A stretch of DNA of 64,000 bases from the NCBI GenBank assembly GCA_022824965.1, contig JAJDYY010000006.1:124001-188000 (forward strand), in the 5' to 3' direction. The DNA comes from Gammaproteobacteria bacterium. Its GTDB lineage: Bacteria; Pseudomonadota; Gammaproteobacteria; UBA4575. Position 1 is the first letter of the stretch. Each line of letters starts with the position of its first letter. Both the position numbers and the translations under genes were made by a program. Positions 38,640 to 48,651 of the stretch are shown in pieces. The notes below the pieces were generated by a model. The model had not been told where the DNA came from and ran no database searches. It saw nothing but the letters and a program-made list of their open reading frames with translations.

Positions 38640-40610
38640 ATGGAAACCACGCATTCAACCACGCGAATCACTGCACGCATTGTAGCCATAATGATCCTGG
38701 CATGCGCACTGTCTGGCTGTACGGGCCTGATTCCACCTGCAGGCGCGCCTGCGGATGACTCTGAAGGGTCCAGGCTTGAGCGCGCGGAAAGATATCTTCG
38801 ATCCGGCCAACACGAGCAGGCCGCACGCCTGCTTGTGGAAGTGGCCCGAACCAAACCTTCCCCGCAACGGGAAACCCTGTTGTTGCGCGCCGCCGAGGCC
38901 GTGATGCACCCCGATACCCGAAATCTGGCGCGCACATACCTCGGCGCAATCGATGAAGCCGGGCTGCCCCGCAAGCTGTTTGTACGAAAACGTATTGCAG
39001 GGGCGGAACTGGAACTTCTGCACCAGCGTGTTGAGCGTGCACTGGAGACCCTGCCGGCCAACATCCTCGACTACTCCCCCGAGTACAAGCCTCGGGCCCT
39101 GGCGGTACGCGCCCGGGCCTTGCGTGCTGCGGGACTCAGGGAGGAGATGGTCACAACCCTCGTGATGCTCGGCCCCTGGCTTACGGGCGCAGGACAGAAG
39201 CAAGAAAACAGTCATTTGGTGTGGGAAACCCTGATGGGTTCCGAGCCGGGTGAAATCACGGCCTGGGCCAACAGAAACCGCGACTGTGACCTGGATGCCT
39301 GGCTCAGCCTGGCCTATATCCAGAAGCAGTCACATTCCGATATCTTCACCCTTGAAAGTGAGATCCAGCAATGGCGTGCGCAGTTTCCTCGCCATACCAT
39401 CCCTGCCAGTATTATCGACTCCATCACACAAAACTGGGCCACGACCCAGGTGGCTCCGGACAGGATTGCGCTGCTGTTGCCCATGACGGGCCGCTACAGT
39501 GCGATTGCAAATGCCGTGTACGCAGGAGTCGTCACTGCACGGGACTTTGAGGAAACTCCGGGACTGCCGCCCGAGCTGGTACTGTATGACACCCGGGACG
39601 ATGCCGATATTGCATTCCGTCAGTACCAGCTCGCGGTGCGCGAGGGGGCAGACTTTGTCATTGGCCCGCTGCAAAAGGAAGCGGTACATGCCATTGCAGA
39701 ACAAAAGCAGCTCGAAGTTCCCACCCTGTCTCTCAACTATACCAGTGATGCCCTTGCAGGTTCCCCACGGCTGATCCAGTTCGGCTTGCTGCCGGAAAAC
39801 GAAGCCCGGCAGGTTGCAGAACGCGCATACCACAATAACCTCCGCAGGGCCTTGGTGCTTGTCCCGGAGGGAGAATGGGGGACGCGCCTTCTGGAGGCCT
39901 TCATGGTGCGCTTTACCGAACTGGGAGGAAGCGTCCTGCAATACGAAAGGTACATTGCAAAAAATTCGGATTATTCGGGTCCCATCAAAAAACTGCTGCA
40001 ACTCGATCAAAGCGAACAGCGACTTCGCAACCTGGCGCAAACGATCGGGCAAGAAGCCGAATTCGAACCCCGGCGGCGCCAGGATGCGGATTTTGTGTTC
40101 CTGGCCGCCTTGCCGCGACAGGCCAGGCTGCTGCGACCGCAATTGAGTTATCACTATGCATCTGACCTGCCCGTGTATGCGACTTCCCACGTCTTTTCCG
40201 GCAATGTGAATATCTCGGCTGACCAGGACATCAATGACATCCTCTACTGTGATATGCCCTGGTTGCTGTCAGGCAGCCCTGAAGTCGAGCTTTTGCGGGA
40301 CTCATCAGACCTGCAGCTGTCTAGCAGTGAATCCCGATTGCCGCGATTTGCGGCACTGGGCGTGGATGCGTACCGGGTCATCCCGCATCTGCAAAGGCTT
40401 GCCGCACACAAGTATAATCAGTTCGAAGGCATGACCGGGAAACTGAGCATCCGTGGACAAAACCGGATCTTTCGCAAATTGACCTGGGCACAGTTCCGGA
40501 ATGGACGCCCTGAAGTGCAAGAGCACCCAACCCTGGACTTCCCTCGAAAATTTTCAGCGACCGCGGCGCTTGCCGGCGACTCGCAGGCGAGACGCCAGGC
40601 GTGCCAATAA
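38640..40610 (+). CDS. lpoA: Penicillin-binding protein activator LpoA
   Basis: Outer-membrane lipoprotein that reaches through peptidoglycan to stimulate PBP1a. 656 residues from ATG 38640; the signal peptide ends in the lipobox ALSGC with Cys at residue 27. A TPR-like N-terminal half is followed by a periplasmic-binding-protein-like fold (RIALLLPMTGRYSAIANAVYAG, DFVIGPLQKEAVHAIAEQ). GKLSIRGQNRIFRKLTWAQFRNGRP is the normal C-terminus; about 30 further residues follow with no family match that I can see. The stop overlaps a tiny open frame, TAATG. Confidence 0.94.
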   Translation: METTHSTTRITARIVAIMILACALSGCTGLIPPAGAPADDSEGSRLERAERYLRSGQHEQAARLLVEVARTKPSPQRETLLLRAAEAVMHPDTRNLARTYLGAIDEAGLPRKLFVRKRIAGAELELLHQRVERALETLPANILDYSPEYKPRALAVRARALRAAGLREEMVTTLVMLGPWLTGAGQKQENSHLVWETLMGSEPGEITAWANRNRDCDLDAWLSLAYIQKQSHSDIFTLESEIQQWRAQFPRHTIPASIIDSITQNWATTQVAPDRIALLLPMTGRYSAIANAVYAGVVTARDFEETPGLPPELVLYDTRDDADIAFRQYQLAVREGADFVIGPLQKEAVHAIAEQKQLEVPTLSLNYTSDALAGSPRLIQFGLLPENEARQVAERAYHNNLRRALVLVPEGEWGTRLLEAFMVRFTELGGSVLQYERYIAKNSDYSGPIKKLLQLDQSEQRLRNLAQTIGQEAEFEPRRRQDADFVFLAALPRQARLLRPQLSYHYASDLPVYATSHVFSGNVNISADQDINDILYCDMPWLLSGSPEVELLRDSSDLQLSSSESRLPRFAALGVDAYRVIPHLQRLAAHKYNQFEGMTGKLSIRGQNRIFRKLTWAQFRNGRPEVQEHPTLDFPRKFSATAALAGDSQARRQACQ

Positions 40611-41264
<654 letters not shown>

Positions 41265-41280
41265 TTTCTTTTGAGGCTGC

Positions 41281-42675
41281 ATGTCCCTACCCTCCCATGT
41301 CGTTCACAGTTTCGTCGATGCCTGCGGAAAACCATCTGTACTGACCGACCCGAGCGAGTGCTGGACCTACGGGTTTGACAACAGCAGACAGCACGCCCGT
41401 CCTGATCTGGTTGTGCTGCCGCAGGATGCGGAGCAAATCCAGGCATGCGTGAGGCTTTGCAGGCAGTTCCATCTCCCGTTGACAACGCGGGGACGGGGCA
41501 CGAACACGACCGGGGCCGCCGTTCCGCTCCAGTCCGGCGTTGTTCTTTCAACGGAAAGGATGGACCGGGTACTGGAAATGGATGCCGCCAATCGAAACAT
41601 GCGGGTTGAACCGGGTGTCCTGAATTCGACCGTGCAGCAACAGGCTTTAGAGCATGGCCTGTTCTGGCCCCCTGACCCGGGCAGTGCCGATTACTGTACC
41701 GTGGGAGGTAATCTGGCCTGTAATGCTGCCGGTCCTCGAGCAATCAAGTACGGAACCTGCCGTGAGAACACGCTGGAAGTGCATGCGGTGACCGGAGCCG
41801 GCGACATGATCCGGACCGGTTCTGCCACCACGAAGGGTGTGGTGGGCCTGGACCTGACACGCCTGCTGGTCGGTTCCGAAGGCATCCTTGCTGTGATCAC
41901 CGAGGCGCGGCTGAAACTCAGTGCCATTGCAGAGCGCACGGATACAATCCGTGCATCCTACATCGACACCCAGTCTGCCATCGATGCCGTGGTTTGCATC
42001 CTCGCACAAAGCGCCCTGCCCTGCGCCCTGGAGTTCATGGACGAGGGGTCACTGGACCTGACACGCAAACAGGAAGCGATCACCCTGCCCGATCATGCCA
42101 AGGCCGTGTTGATCATCGAGGTTGATGGCCTGGTGCAGACCGTGGACGCCAGCGTCGCCGCGGTACAGAAGGCTGCAAAAAATCCCGGATGTATCGATTT
42201 GCTGAATGCCAGTGACCCGCGTCAAAGAGCAGAATTGTGGCAGGCACGCAAAGTGCTGTCACAGGCATTGCGCAGCTTCGCACCCAGCAAGATCAATGAA
42301 GACGTGGTCGTGCCGGTCTCCCGGTTGCCGACCTTGCTACAGGAGCTTGAGCTGCTCGCCACAAAATTCTCCATTCCTATTTTCAATTTTGGCCATGCCG
42401 GCAATGGAAACATCCATGTCAACCTGCTGTATGACGAGTCGGACCCTCACCAGGCCGCCTCGGCCCGTGACTGCCTGGACGAAGTATTCGACCTGGTTTT
42501 GAGGCTGGATGGTTCGCTGTCCGGCGAACATGGAGTGGGCATCTCCAAGCGAAACTGGGTTGACAGGGAGCTAGGACCCGAAGTACTGGGACTCATGCGG
42601 CAGGTCAAGCGCCAATTTGATCCCGACGGCATATTGAACCCCGACAAGGTACTGCCAGGCCCGACGTCGGTTTAG
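41281..42675 (+). CDS. FAD-linked oxidase, GlcD / D-lactate dehydrogenase family
   Basis: Flavoprotein of 464 residues that likely oxidises a 2-hydroxy acid such as glycolate, D-lactate or D-2-hydroxyglutarate. The N-terminal FAD-binding domain has LPLTTRGRGTNTTGAAVP, DPGSADYCTVGGNLACNAAGPRAIKYG and LLVGSEGILAVITEARLKL; the C-terminal FAD-oxidase domain has FNFGHAGNGNIHVNLL and GSLSGEHGVGISKR. No GlcE/GlcF-type partners are beside it, so it is probably a single-subunit enzyme. The substrate cannot be told from sequence alone. Convergent with sspB, 20 bases apart. Confidence 0.9.
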   Translation: MSLPSHVVHSFVDACGKPSVLTDPSECWTYGFDNSRQHARPDLVVLPQDAEQIQACVRLCRQFHLPLTTRGRGTNTTGAAVPLQSGVVLSTERMDRVLEMDAANRNMRVEPGVLNSTVQQQALEHGLFWPPDPGSADYCTVGGNLACNAAGPRAIKYGTCRENTLEVHAVTGAGDMIRTGSATTKGVVGLDLTRLLVGSEGILAVITEARLKLSAIAERTDTIRASYIDTQSAIDAVVCILAQSALPCALEFMDEGSLDLTRKQEAITLPDHAKAVLIIEVDGLVQTVDASVAAVQKAAKNPGCIDLLNASDPRQRAELWQARKVLSQALRSFAPSKINEDVVVPVSRLPTLLQELELLATKFSIPIFNFGHAGNGNIHVNLLYDESDPHQAASARDCLDEVFDLVLRLDGSLSGEHGVGISKRNWVDRELGPEVLGLMRQVKRQFDPDGILNPDKVLPGPTSV

Positions 42676-42695
42676 CGCAAAACCGCCGACACGTA

Positions 42696-43034
42696 CTATT
42701 TGACCGTGCGCAAGTGAGGCCGGTCGGATTTGGCCGGACCGGTAGCCGGGGGCAGGTCATCGTCTTCCGGGAACATCATGCCCTGTCCATTCTCGCGGGC
42801 ATAAATGGCGCATACGCATTCGACCGGTATCGTCACGTGGATCGAAGTGCCTGAAAACCGGGCATCAAAACAGACCGCATCCTGCCCGAGATCGAGGGAC
42901 TGAACCGCCATGGGCCCGATGTTGAGGATGATCTTGTCGTCTTCCACAAATTCGCTCGGCACCTGGACCTGCTCATGGTCCGTGCTGGCAAGAATGTGCG
43001 GAGTCATTTGATTATCGACGATCCAGTCATACAT
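42696..43034 (-). CDS. sspB: ClpXP specificity-enhancing factor SspB (5' end probably frameshifted)
   Basis: Adaptor that delivers ssrA-tagged proteins to ClpXP. Visible from MYDWIVDNQMTPHIL at 43034: the substrate-binding domain (VQVPSEFVEDDKIILNIGP, FSGTSIHVTIPVECVCAIYARENGQGMMFP) and a charged tail ending in LRTVK, the type of ClpX-binding tail seen in SspB. The normal N-terminus is missing from this frame; it lies just upstream in another frame as MTSNRPT followed by a stop, and one extra C in a run at 43049-43052 would restore it. Transcribed after sspA as usual. Confidence 0.9.
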   Translation of the reverse strand: MYDWIVDNQMTPHILASTDHEQVQVPSEFVEDDKIILNIGPMAVQSLDLGQDAVCFDARFSGTSIHVTIPVECVCAIYARENGQGMMFPEDDDLPPATGPAKSDRPHLRTVK

Positions 43035-43115
43035 CGCGCGGATCAGGTGGGGCGGTTTGAAGTCATTCCCGGAGACCGATGAAGGCTCGAAAAGAGCGTT
43101 TCCCTAACAGTTGTC

Positions 43116-43751
43116 TCAAACCGTGTCCGGGCGAGCTTCCACTTCTGCTTCCGACAGGCTGCTTCTAAAAGAGGGCCGGTTGAATACGCGTTGTGCATAT
43201 TCTGCAATGGGTTTGACCGTTGGGCCCAGATCGATGCCCAGGCGGGGCAGTCTCCACAGGATAGGAGCGATACTGCAGTCGACCAGACTGAACTCATCGC
43301 TCAGGAAATAGGGCTTGACCTTGAACAGGTCCACCACCGAAAGCAGGCTCTCCTGCAGTTCTTTTCTTGCCTTGTTGGCCACGGTCGCCTTATTGGAATG
43401 CAGCCTCACCAGAGGTCCGTACCAGTCTTGCTCGATTCGAAAGAGCATCAGGCGTGACCGGGAGCGTGACACCGGGTCCACGGGCATCAGGGGTGGATGC
43501 GGGAAACGTTCATCCAGATACTCCATGATGACGCGGGAATCGTACAAAACCAGTTCACGGTCTGTCAGGGTGGGAACCGTGTTATAGGGATTGATGTCCA
43601 GTAGGTCTTCGGGCTTGTTGTTGGGATCGATGTGGACGACGTCAACCGTGATGTCCTTTTCTGCCAGAACCACACGCACGCGGTGGCTTTGTGCACACCC
43701 CGGGTCGGAAAACAGTGTCATGCCGGAACGGCGATTTGCTACTAAAACCAT
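43116..43751 (-). CDS. sspA: Stringent starvation protein A
   Basis: Glutathione-S-transferase-fold protein that binds RNA polymerase and modulates transcription under starvation and acid stress. 211 residues: thioredoxin-like N-terminal domain (MTLFSDPGCAQSHRVRVVLAEK, NTVPTLTDRELVLYDSRVIMEYLDERFPHPPLMP, where the PHPPLMP motif is conserved in SspA) and a helical C-terminal domain. Follows the petABC operon on the same strand, a common gammaproteobacterial order. Confidence 0.96.
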   Translation of the reverse strand: MVLVANRRSGMTLFSDPGCAQSHRVRVVLAEKDITVDVVHIDPNNKPEDLLDINPYNTVPTLTDRELVLYDSRVIMEYLDERFPHPPLMPVDPVSRSRSRLMLFRIEQDWYGPLVRLHSNKATVANKARKELQESLLSVVDLFKVKPYFLSDEFSLVDCSIAPILWRLPRLGIDLGPTVKPIAEYAQRVFNRPSFRSSLSEAEVEARPDTV

Positions 43752-43795
43752 GTGCCACCTTTAAACACGCAATTCCCTGCCGCCCGCATACGCCG

Positions 43796-44548
43796 TCAGT
43801 GGATATCCATCCAGTAGTTTTTCTTCAGGAAATAGGAAAGCGCTCCCAGCACCACCAGGAAAAACAGGACGCCGATGCCGATTCTCTTGCGCACCAGCTG
43901 GGCGGGCTCACTCAGATAAGCCAGGAAGTTGACGGTGTCCACCACGACCTGCTCGTATTGCGCCTCACTCAGCGTCCCCGGTTCAAGCGTCTCGAACCGG
44001 TCAAATACCGGGTGCTCTTTGCCGTTCTCATCTGTCTCGTCATGAAACACCGCTTTCTGTGTCCCCTGTAAATTGACCAGCACGTGCGGCATCGCGGTAT
44101 TGGGTAAATGCAGATTGTTGACACCGAAAGGACGGGTTTCATCGATATAGAATGTTTTCAGGTACTCGTACACGGCCTGGGGCCCGATGGCACGCACATG
44201 GGTGCTGAGATCCGGCGGATCAATGCCGAGAAACCACTTCATGGCATCTTCTCTTTTCATGGCAACCGTCATCAGGTCGCCAAATTTCTGTTCGGTGAAG
44301 ATCATGTTGTTCCTCATCAGGTCTTCACTGATTCCCAGGTCGTCTGCAACCCGCTTGTAGCGGCTGTGCTGGGCAGGATGGCAGCTCAGGCAGTAATTGA
44401 CAAAATACTTGGCACCCCGCTGCAATGAGGTCCGGTTGCTCAAATCGATCTTGATTTTCCCGAAGCTGCCTTTTTCATAGGCGCTCGGTCCGGCCGCCCA
44501 GGCGACGTTGGCCGACAGCAGAACAAGTACGACAGCCAGGAATTTCAT
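43796..44548 (-). CDS. petC: Cytochrome bc1 complex, cytochrome c1
   Basis: Membrane-anchored c-type haem subunit that takes electrons from the Rieske protein and passes them to soluble cytochrome c. 250 residues: signal peptide (MKFLAVVLVLLSANVAWA), haem-binding CLSCH with axial Met probably in NTAMPHVL, and a C-terminal membrane anchor (IGIGVLFFLVVLGALSYFL). Third gene of petABC, eight bases after petB. Confidence 0.97.
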   Translation of the reverse strand: MKFLAVVLVLLSANVAWAAGPSAYEKGSFGKIKIDLSNRTSLQRGAKYFVNYCLSCHPAQHSRYKRVADDLGISEDLMRNNMIFTEQKFGDLMTVAMKREDAMKWFLGIDPPDLSTHVRAIGPQAVYEYLKTFYIDETRPFGVNNLHLPNTAMPHVLVNLQGTQKAVFHDETDENGKEHPVFDRFETLEPGTLSEAQYEQVVVDTVNFLAYLSEPAQLVRKRIGIGVLFFLVVLGALSYFLKKNYWMDIH

Positions 44549-44556
44549 GCCGGCCT

Positions 44557-45948
44557 TCAGGACGTGACTCTCGCGGGCACTTCTTTTTCCAGGCCCAGAT
44601 TCGTGAACAGTGGCAGCAACAGCGTGACCACCAGATAGGCTGCCGGAATAATCCAGGTCTTCCAGATCAGTTCAGGGTACTCGGAGGTGTTCATGAAAAC
44701 GTCGTACAGCGTGACTCCACCCAGCAGGATGACAAAACTGCCAATCCAGAACACCGCGCCATGAGGCCTGCTGTAGGCCCACAGCACCACAAAAAACAGG
44801 AAGTACAGTTCCGTGAAGCGCAGCGCCAGCTGCGAATACAGGGGTGTCACGGCATTCAGTCCCAGATAGCCAAGAATAATGAACGTAACCACAAACACCA
44901 GCAGGTTGATCCTGAACAGAGCGCTCCTGTAACGGATGGACTTGATCGGATTGCGATCGATCCACGGCAGGAAAAACAGCACGACGATCGAAAGGACCAT
45001 GCCCACGAAGCCGCCAAACGGATCCGGTATGGCACGCAGTACCGTGTAAAAAGGTGTGAAATACCAGATCGGGGCAATGTGCTCCGGTGTATTCAGCGTG
45101 TTGGCCGGGTCAAAATTGGCGTGCTCCAGGAAGTAGCCGTACATGTCCGGGACAAAGAACACCACCACCGAGAAAACCGCCAGGAACACGGTGGCACCGA
45201 AGATATCCTTGACGGTGTAGTACGGGTGGAAAGGAACACCATCCACAGGAATTCCGTCCGCATTCTTGGTTTCCTTGATTTCGACACCATCGGGGTTGTT
45301 GGAGCCCACCTCGTGCAGTGCCAGGATATGGGCGAACACCAGGGCCAGCAAGGCAAGCGGCATGGCGACGACATGCAGTGCAAAAAACCGGTTCAGGGTG
45401 GCATCCGATATCACGAAATCCCCGCGAATCCACTCGGAAATCGCCTCGCCGATGTAGGGAATGGTGTTGAACAGGTTGATGATGACCTGCGCTCCCCAGT
45501 ATGACATGTTGCCCCAGGGCAGCAGGTAGCCCATGAAGGCCTCAGCCATCAGGGCCACGTAGATCAGCATGCCGAGTATCCAGATCAGTTCACGCGGGTT
45601 CTTGAACGAGCCGTACATCAGCCCGCGGAACATATGCAGGTAGACCACAATGAAAAAGAATGATGCGCCGGTGGAGTGCATGTATCGAATCAGCCAGCCC
45701 CAGTTGACATCCCGCATGATGTGTTCCACCGAGGCAAAGGCCAGCTCCGCATCGGGCTTGTAATGCATGGTCAGGAAAATACCGCTCAGGATCTGGATCG
45801 CCAGAACGAGCAAGGCGAGGGAGCCGAAAAAATACCAGAAGTTGAAATTTTTGGGTGCGTAGTACTCAGCGACGTGCTCTCTCCACATCTTGCCAAGTGG
45901 GAAACGCGCATCAATCCATCCGAACAGACCTCCTGTTTTTCCGCTCAT
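44557..45948 (-). CDS. petB: Cytochrome bc1 complex, cytochrome b
   Basis: Di-haem membrane subunit with the quinol-oxidising (Qo) and quinone-reducing (Qi) sites. 463 residues with eight or more helices; haem ligands lie in LIRYMHSTGASFFFIVVYLHMFRG and FFALHVVAMPLALLALVFAHILALH, and GYLLPWGNMSYWGA is conserved. The Qo motif reads PIWY (TPEHIAPIWYFTPFY) instead of PEWY. Fused full-length type, not split as in b6f. Start overlaps the petA stop as ATGA. Confidence 0.98.
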   Translation of the reverse strand: MSGKTGGLFGWIDARFPLGKMWREHVAEYYAPKNFNFWYFFGSLALLVLAIQILSGIFLTMHYKPDAELAFASVEHIMRDVNWGWLIRYMHSTGASFFFIVVYLHMFRGLMYGSFKNPRELIWILGMLIYVALMAEAFMGYLLPWGNMSYWGAQVIINLFNTIPYIGEAISEWIRGDFVISDATLNRFFALHVVAMPLALLALVFAHILALHEVGSNNPDGVEIKETKNADGIPVDGVPFHPYYTVKDIFGATVFLAVFSVVVFFVPDMYGYFLEHANFDPANTLNTPEHIAPIWYFTPFYTVLRAIPDPFGGFVGMVLSIVVLFFLPWIDRNPIKSIRYRSALFRINLLVFVVTFIILGYLGLNAVTPLYSQLALRFTELYFLFFVVLWAYSRPHGAVFWIGSFVILLGGVTLYDVFMNTSEYPELIWKTWIIPAAYLVVTLLLPLFTNLGLEKEVPARVTS

Positions 45949-46538
45949 GCAGCGGCCTCTTCTTTGGTCATCCCGATCAATATGCGCCCGTCGCTCAAGA
46001 AGTAATAGGGGGGGACTTCAAGATTCTTGTTCGCCGGCACGTTCTTGTACACGCGCCCGGCCAAATCGAACCTCGATCCATGGCAGGCACAGTAGAACCC
46101 GCCTTGCCAGTTTGCACTGATGGTGCCCGGCTCGGGGCGATACTCCGGAGAGCAGCCGAGATGGGTGCAGATACCGATCAGCACCAGGAACTCTTTCTTG
46201 ATGGAGCGGAATTCATTCTGTGCGAATGCCGGCTGCTGGGCTTCCCTCGATTCGGGGTCGCGCAGCTTGGGCGTCAATGCTCCCAGGGATTCCACCATCT
46301 CCGGTGTACGGCGGATGATCCACACGGGTTTCCTGCGCCAGATTTCCTGGATTTGCTGGCCCGGCTGCATCTTGCTCACATCCACTTCGACCGGAGCCCC
46401 AGCAGCGAGTGAGCTCGCACTGGGGTTCATGCTCGAAACAAAGGGCCAAGCCGTGATCACGGCGCCGACCCCGCCGACAATGGCAACCCCGCCCGTCAGC
46501 GCCTTACGACGGCCATGATCTACTTTGTCATTTGCCAT
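45945..46538 (-). CDS. petA: Cytochrome bc1 complex, Rieske iron-sulfur subunit
   Basis: Carries the [2Fe-2S] cluster that accepts the first electron from quinol. 197 residues: a twin-arginine type N-terminus (HGRRKALTGGVAIVGGVGAVITAW) that stays as membrane anchor, and cluster ligands in CTHLGC and CACHGS with the two linked Cys and two His in place. The 189 bases upstream presumably hold the promoter, but no convincing boxes are seen. Confidence 0.98.
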   Translation of the reverse strand: MANDKVDHGRRKALTGGVAIVGGVGAVITAWPFVSSMNPSASSLAAGAPVEVDVSKMQPGQQIQEIWRRKPVWIIRRTPEMVESLGALTPKLRDPESREAQQPAFAQNEFRSIKKEFLVLIGICTHLGCSPEYRPEPGTISANWQGGFYCACHGSRFDLAGRVYKNVPANKNLEVPPYYFLSDGRILIGMTKEEAAA

Positions 46539-46727
46539 GTGAAAGTTTCCCTCGCCACTACACTAAAGCGTCAAGCCGCAAAGCGGGCAACAAGTGTTTC
46601 GTACGTACGTTCAGAGAATCCAGTGCGGGCGTTTTCGGTGTCGGATCAAAGGATGTCAGTCTTTGAAAGATGCGTAGGATGGCCCAAGATCCAAAATCCG
46701 TCAAGTGCAAGACCCGTGAATCCCGTC

Positions 46728-47483
46728 CTATGCCGGGTTGTCGATGTCAACAAACTCATGGCCGAGATCAAATTTCTGCATGAGGTGCTGTCCCAGGGCC
46801 TGTACCCCGTAACGCTCTGTCGCATGATGGCCGGCAGCGAAATAATGGATCCCTGCCTCTCGGGCGACATGGGCGGTGGGTTCTGAAATTTCGCCGCTGA
46901 TATAGGCATCCAGATCGGCATCAATTGCCTGTTCGATGAACCCCTGCCCGGCCCCCGTACACCATCCGACAGTTGAAATCCTGTCAGGTCCTGCATCCAC
47001 ATGCGTGCACTTGCGCTGCAAAACAGTATCAATCCGTGCCTTGAACTCCTCCGCAGGCACAGCCTCGAGGTGGCCGTGGCTCACGCAAGCGGCCTGCTCC
47101 CCGACCGGCAGGAATCCATCCACCTGGATTCCGAGAAGACGCCCCAACTGTACGTTGTTGCCGAACTCCGGATGCACATCCAGGGGAAGATGGTAGGCGA
47201 TGAGATTGATGTTGTTTTGCACCAGCATCGCAAGCCGTGCACGCTTGATTCCGGTAATGCACGGATTCTCGTTTTTCCAGAAGTATCCGTGATGGACCAG
47301 TACTGCATCCGCTTTTCTCTGGCACGCAGCTTCAAGCAGTGCCTGACTGGCCGTGACCCCGGTGACAATGTCCCGTATGGTCTTCTTGCCTTCCACCTGC
47401 AGACCATTCGGGCAGTAATCCTTGAATCGATCGGCCTGCAACAGGGCATCGGTGTACTGCGTGAGTTCTTGGATGGTCACCAT
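46728..47483 (-). CDS. Nif3-like dinuclear metal centre hexameric protein (YbgI type)
   Basis: Member of the NIF3/YqfO family, ring-shaped hexamers with a two-metal site, sometimes annotated as GTP cyclohydrolase 1 type 2. 251 residues from ATG 47483. Metal-site motifs: LVHHGYFWKNE (His-His), YHLPLDVHPEFGNN, and AGHHATERYGVQALG near the C-terminus. The biological role of the family is unsettled. It lies between hisC and petA on the same strand. Confidence 0.93.
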   Translation of the reverse strand: MVTIQELTQYTDALLQADRFKDYCPNGLQVEGKKTIRDIVTGVTASQALLEAACQRKADAVLVHHGYFWKNENPCITGIKRARLAMLVQNNINLIAYHLPLDVHPEFGNNVQLGRLLGIQVDGFLPVGEQAACVSHGHLEAVPAEEFKARIDTVLQRKCTHVDAGPDRISTVGWCTGAGQGFIEQAIDADLDAYISGEISEPTAHVAREAGIHYFAAGHHATERYGVQALGQHLMQKFDLGHEFVDIDNPA

Positions 47484-47563
47484 CGGCGTACGGCAATCAG
47501 CTTGACTCGAAATGAGGGTATCCGGGCTGGTACATGCATGCAAACGCTTCCGTTACCGTCGGC

Positions 47564-48640
47564 TCAGGCCAGGGCACCTTGCAGGGCATCCAGAAAGGTG
47601 CGGTTTTCCTCTTCCTTGCCGACGGTCACCCGCAAACAATTTTCCAGCAGCAAGCCGTCAGCCACGTTCTTGATCAGGACCTTGTGCTCGAGCAACCGGT
47701 GGAAGACCGTATCCGCAGATACATCCAGCGTCCGGAACAGGACGAAATTGGCTTCGCTTGGGAAAACCCGGATATTTTTTATCGCGTGCATGGCGGTTAA
47801 CAACTGTTCTCGCTGCTCGCAGATCCGGCCGGCCTGTTCATCCAGGACAGAAATATTCTCGAGGGCAAAGCTGGCACTGAGCTGCGTCAGCACGTTCACG
47901 TTATAGGGCAGACGCAGCTTGTCGAATTCCTCCAGCCACTGTCCCGCACCAAGCAGGCAGCCCAGGCGCAAGCCTGCCAGACCCATTTTTGACAGTGTGC
48001 GCAACATCAGCACATTTGAATATCGCTCCACCAGCGGCATCATCGTGCGTGAGGCAAACGGTGAATACGCCTCATCGATGACCACCAGTCCCTGGGACTG
48101 CTGCACAATCTGTTCGATCTGCTGCTGCGGCCAGAGCACCCCGGTCGGATTATTCGGGCAATCCAGAAATACCACGGCCGGATCATTCTCCCGGATGGCC
48201 GTACAGATTCGATCCACCTGCAAGGCAAAGGAGTCGGCGGCTAGCGGAACCTCGATGACCCGCACACCGATGAACTGTGCAATCAGCCGGTACATGGAAA
48301 AGCTGGGCGTGACCGTGAGGATGCATGCACCCGGTTTGGCGATGGACAGGACCAGCAGCTGGATCAGCTCATCCGAGCCGTTTCCAAACATCAGTTGCAC
48401 ACCGGCCGGAACCGAGAATGCCTTGCAGAAATCTTCTCTGAGCTGTCCCGCCCGGGAATCCGGATAGCGGTTCAATGCGGCCTGTTCAAGGACTCCCAGC
48501 CACTGTTTGCGTAATGATTCAGGCCACCCATACGGGTTTTCCATGGCATCCAGTTTTATCAAACCCCTGGCATCGGCCACATGGTAGCTGCGCAGATCTG
48601 CAATTTCCGCGCGCAGCAGTTGTTGCGGTCTAACAGCCAT
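47564..48640 (-). CDS. hisC: Histidinol-phosphate aminotransferase
   Basis: PLP enzyme converting imidazole acetol phosphate to histidinol phosphate. 358 residues; VIDEAYSPFA, NNPTG (CPNNPTGVLW) and the PLP-lysine motif LRTLSKMGLAGLRLG match class I/II aminotransferases of the HisC type, as does LDAMENPYGWPESL near the start. Follows hisD by 11 bases, so cotranscribed. Confidence 0.96.
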   Translation of the reverse strand: MAVRPQQLLRAEIADLRSYHVADARGLIKLDAMENPYGWPESLRKQWLGVLEQAALNRYPDSRAGQLREDFCKAFSVPAGVQLMFGNGSDELIQLLVLSIAKPGACILTVTPSFSMYRLIAQFIGVRVIEVPLAADSFALQVDRICTAIRENDPAVVFLDCPNNPTGVLWPQQQIEQIVQQSQGLVVIDEAYSPFASRTMMPLVERYSNVLMLRTLSKMGLAGLRLGCLLGAGQWLEEFDKLRLPYNVNVLTQLSASFALENISVLDEQAGRICEQREQLLTAMHAIKNIRVFPSEANFVLFRTLDVSADTVFHRLLEHKVLIKNVADGLLLENCLRVTVGKEEENRTFLDALQGALA

Positions 48641-48651
48641 TGCAACACTTT

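Noticed and set aside
43043..43297. 84-residue minus-strand frame ending MTSNRPT
   Set aside because: Most of it is a shadow of sspA; only its last codons matter, as the out-of-frame start of sspB.
46600..46609. CGTACGTACG palindrome upstream of petA
   Set aside because: Short tandem tetramer-like palindrome with no promoter boxes at a suitable distance; could be chance.
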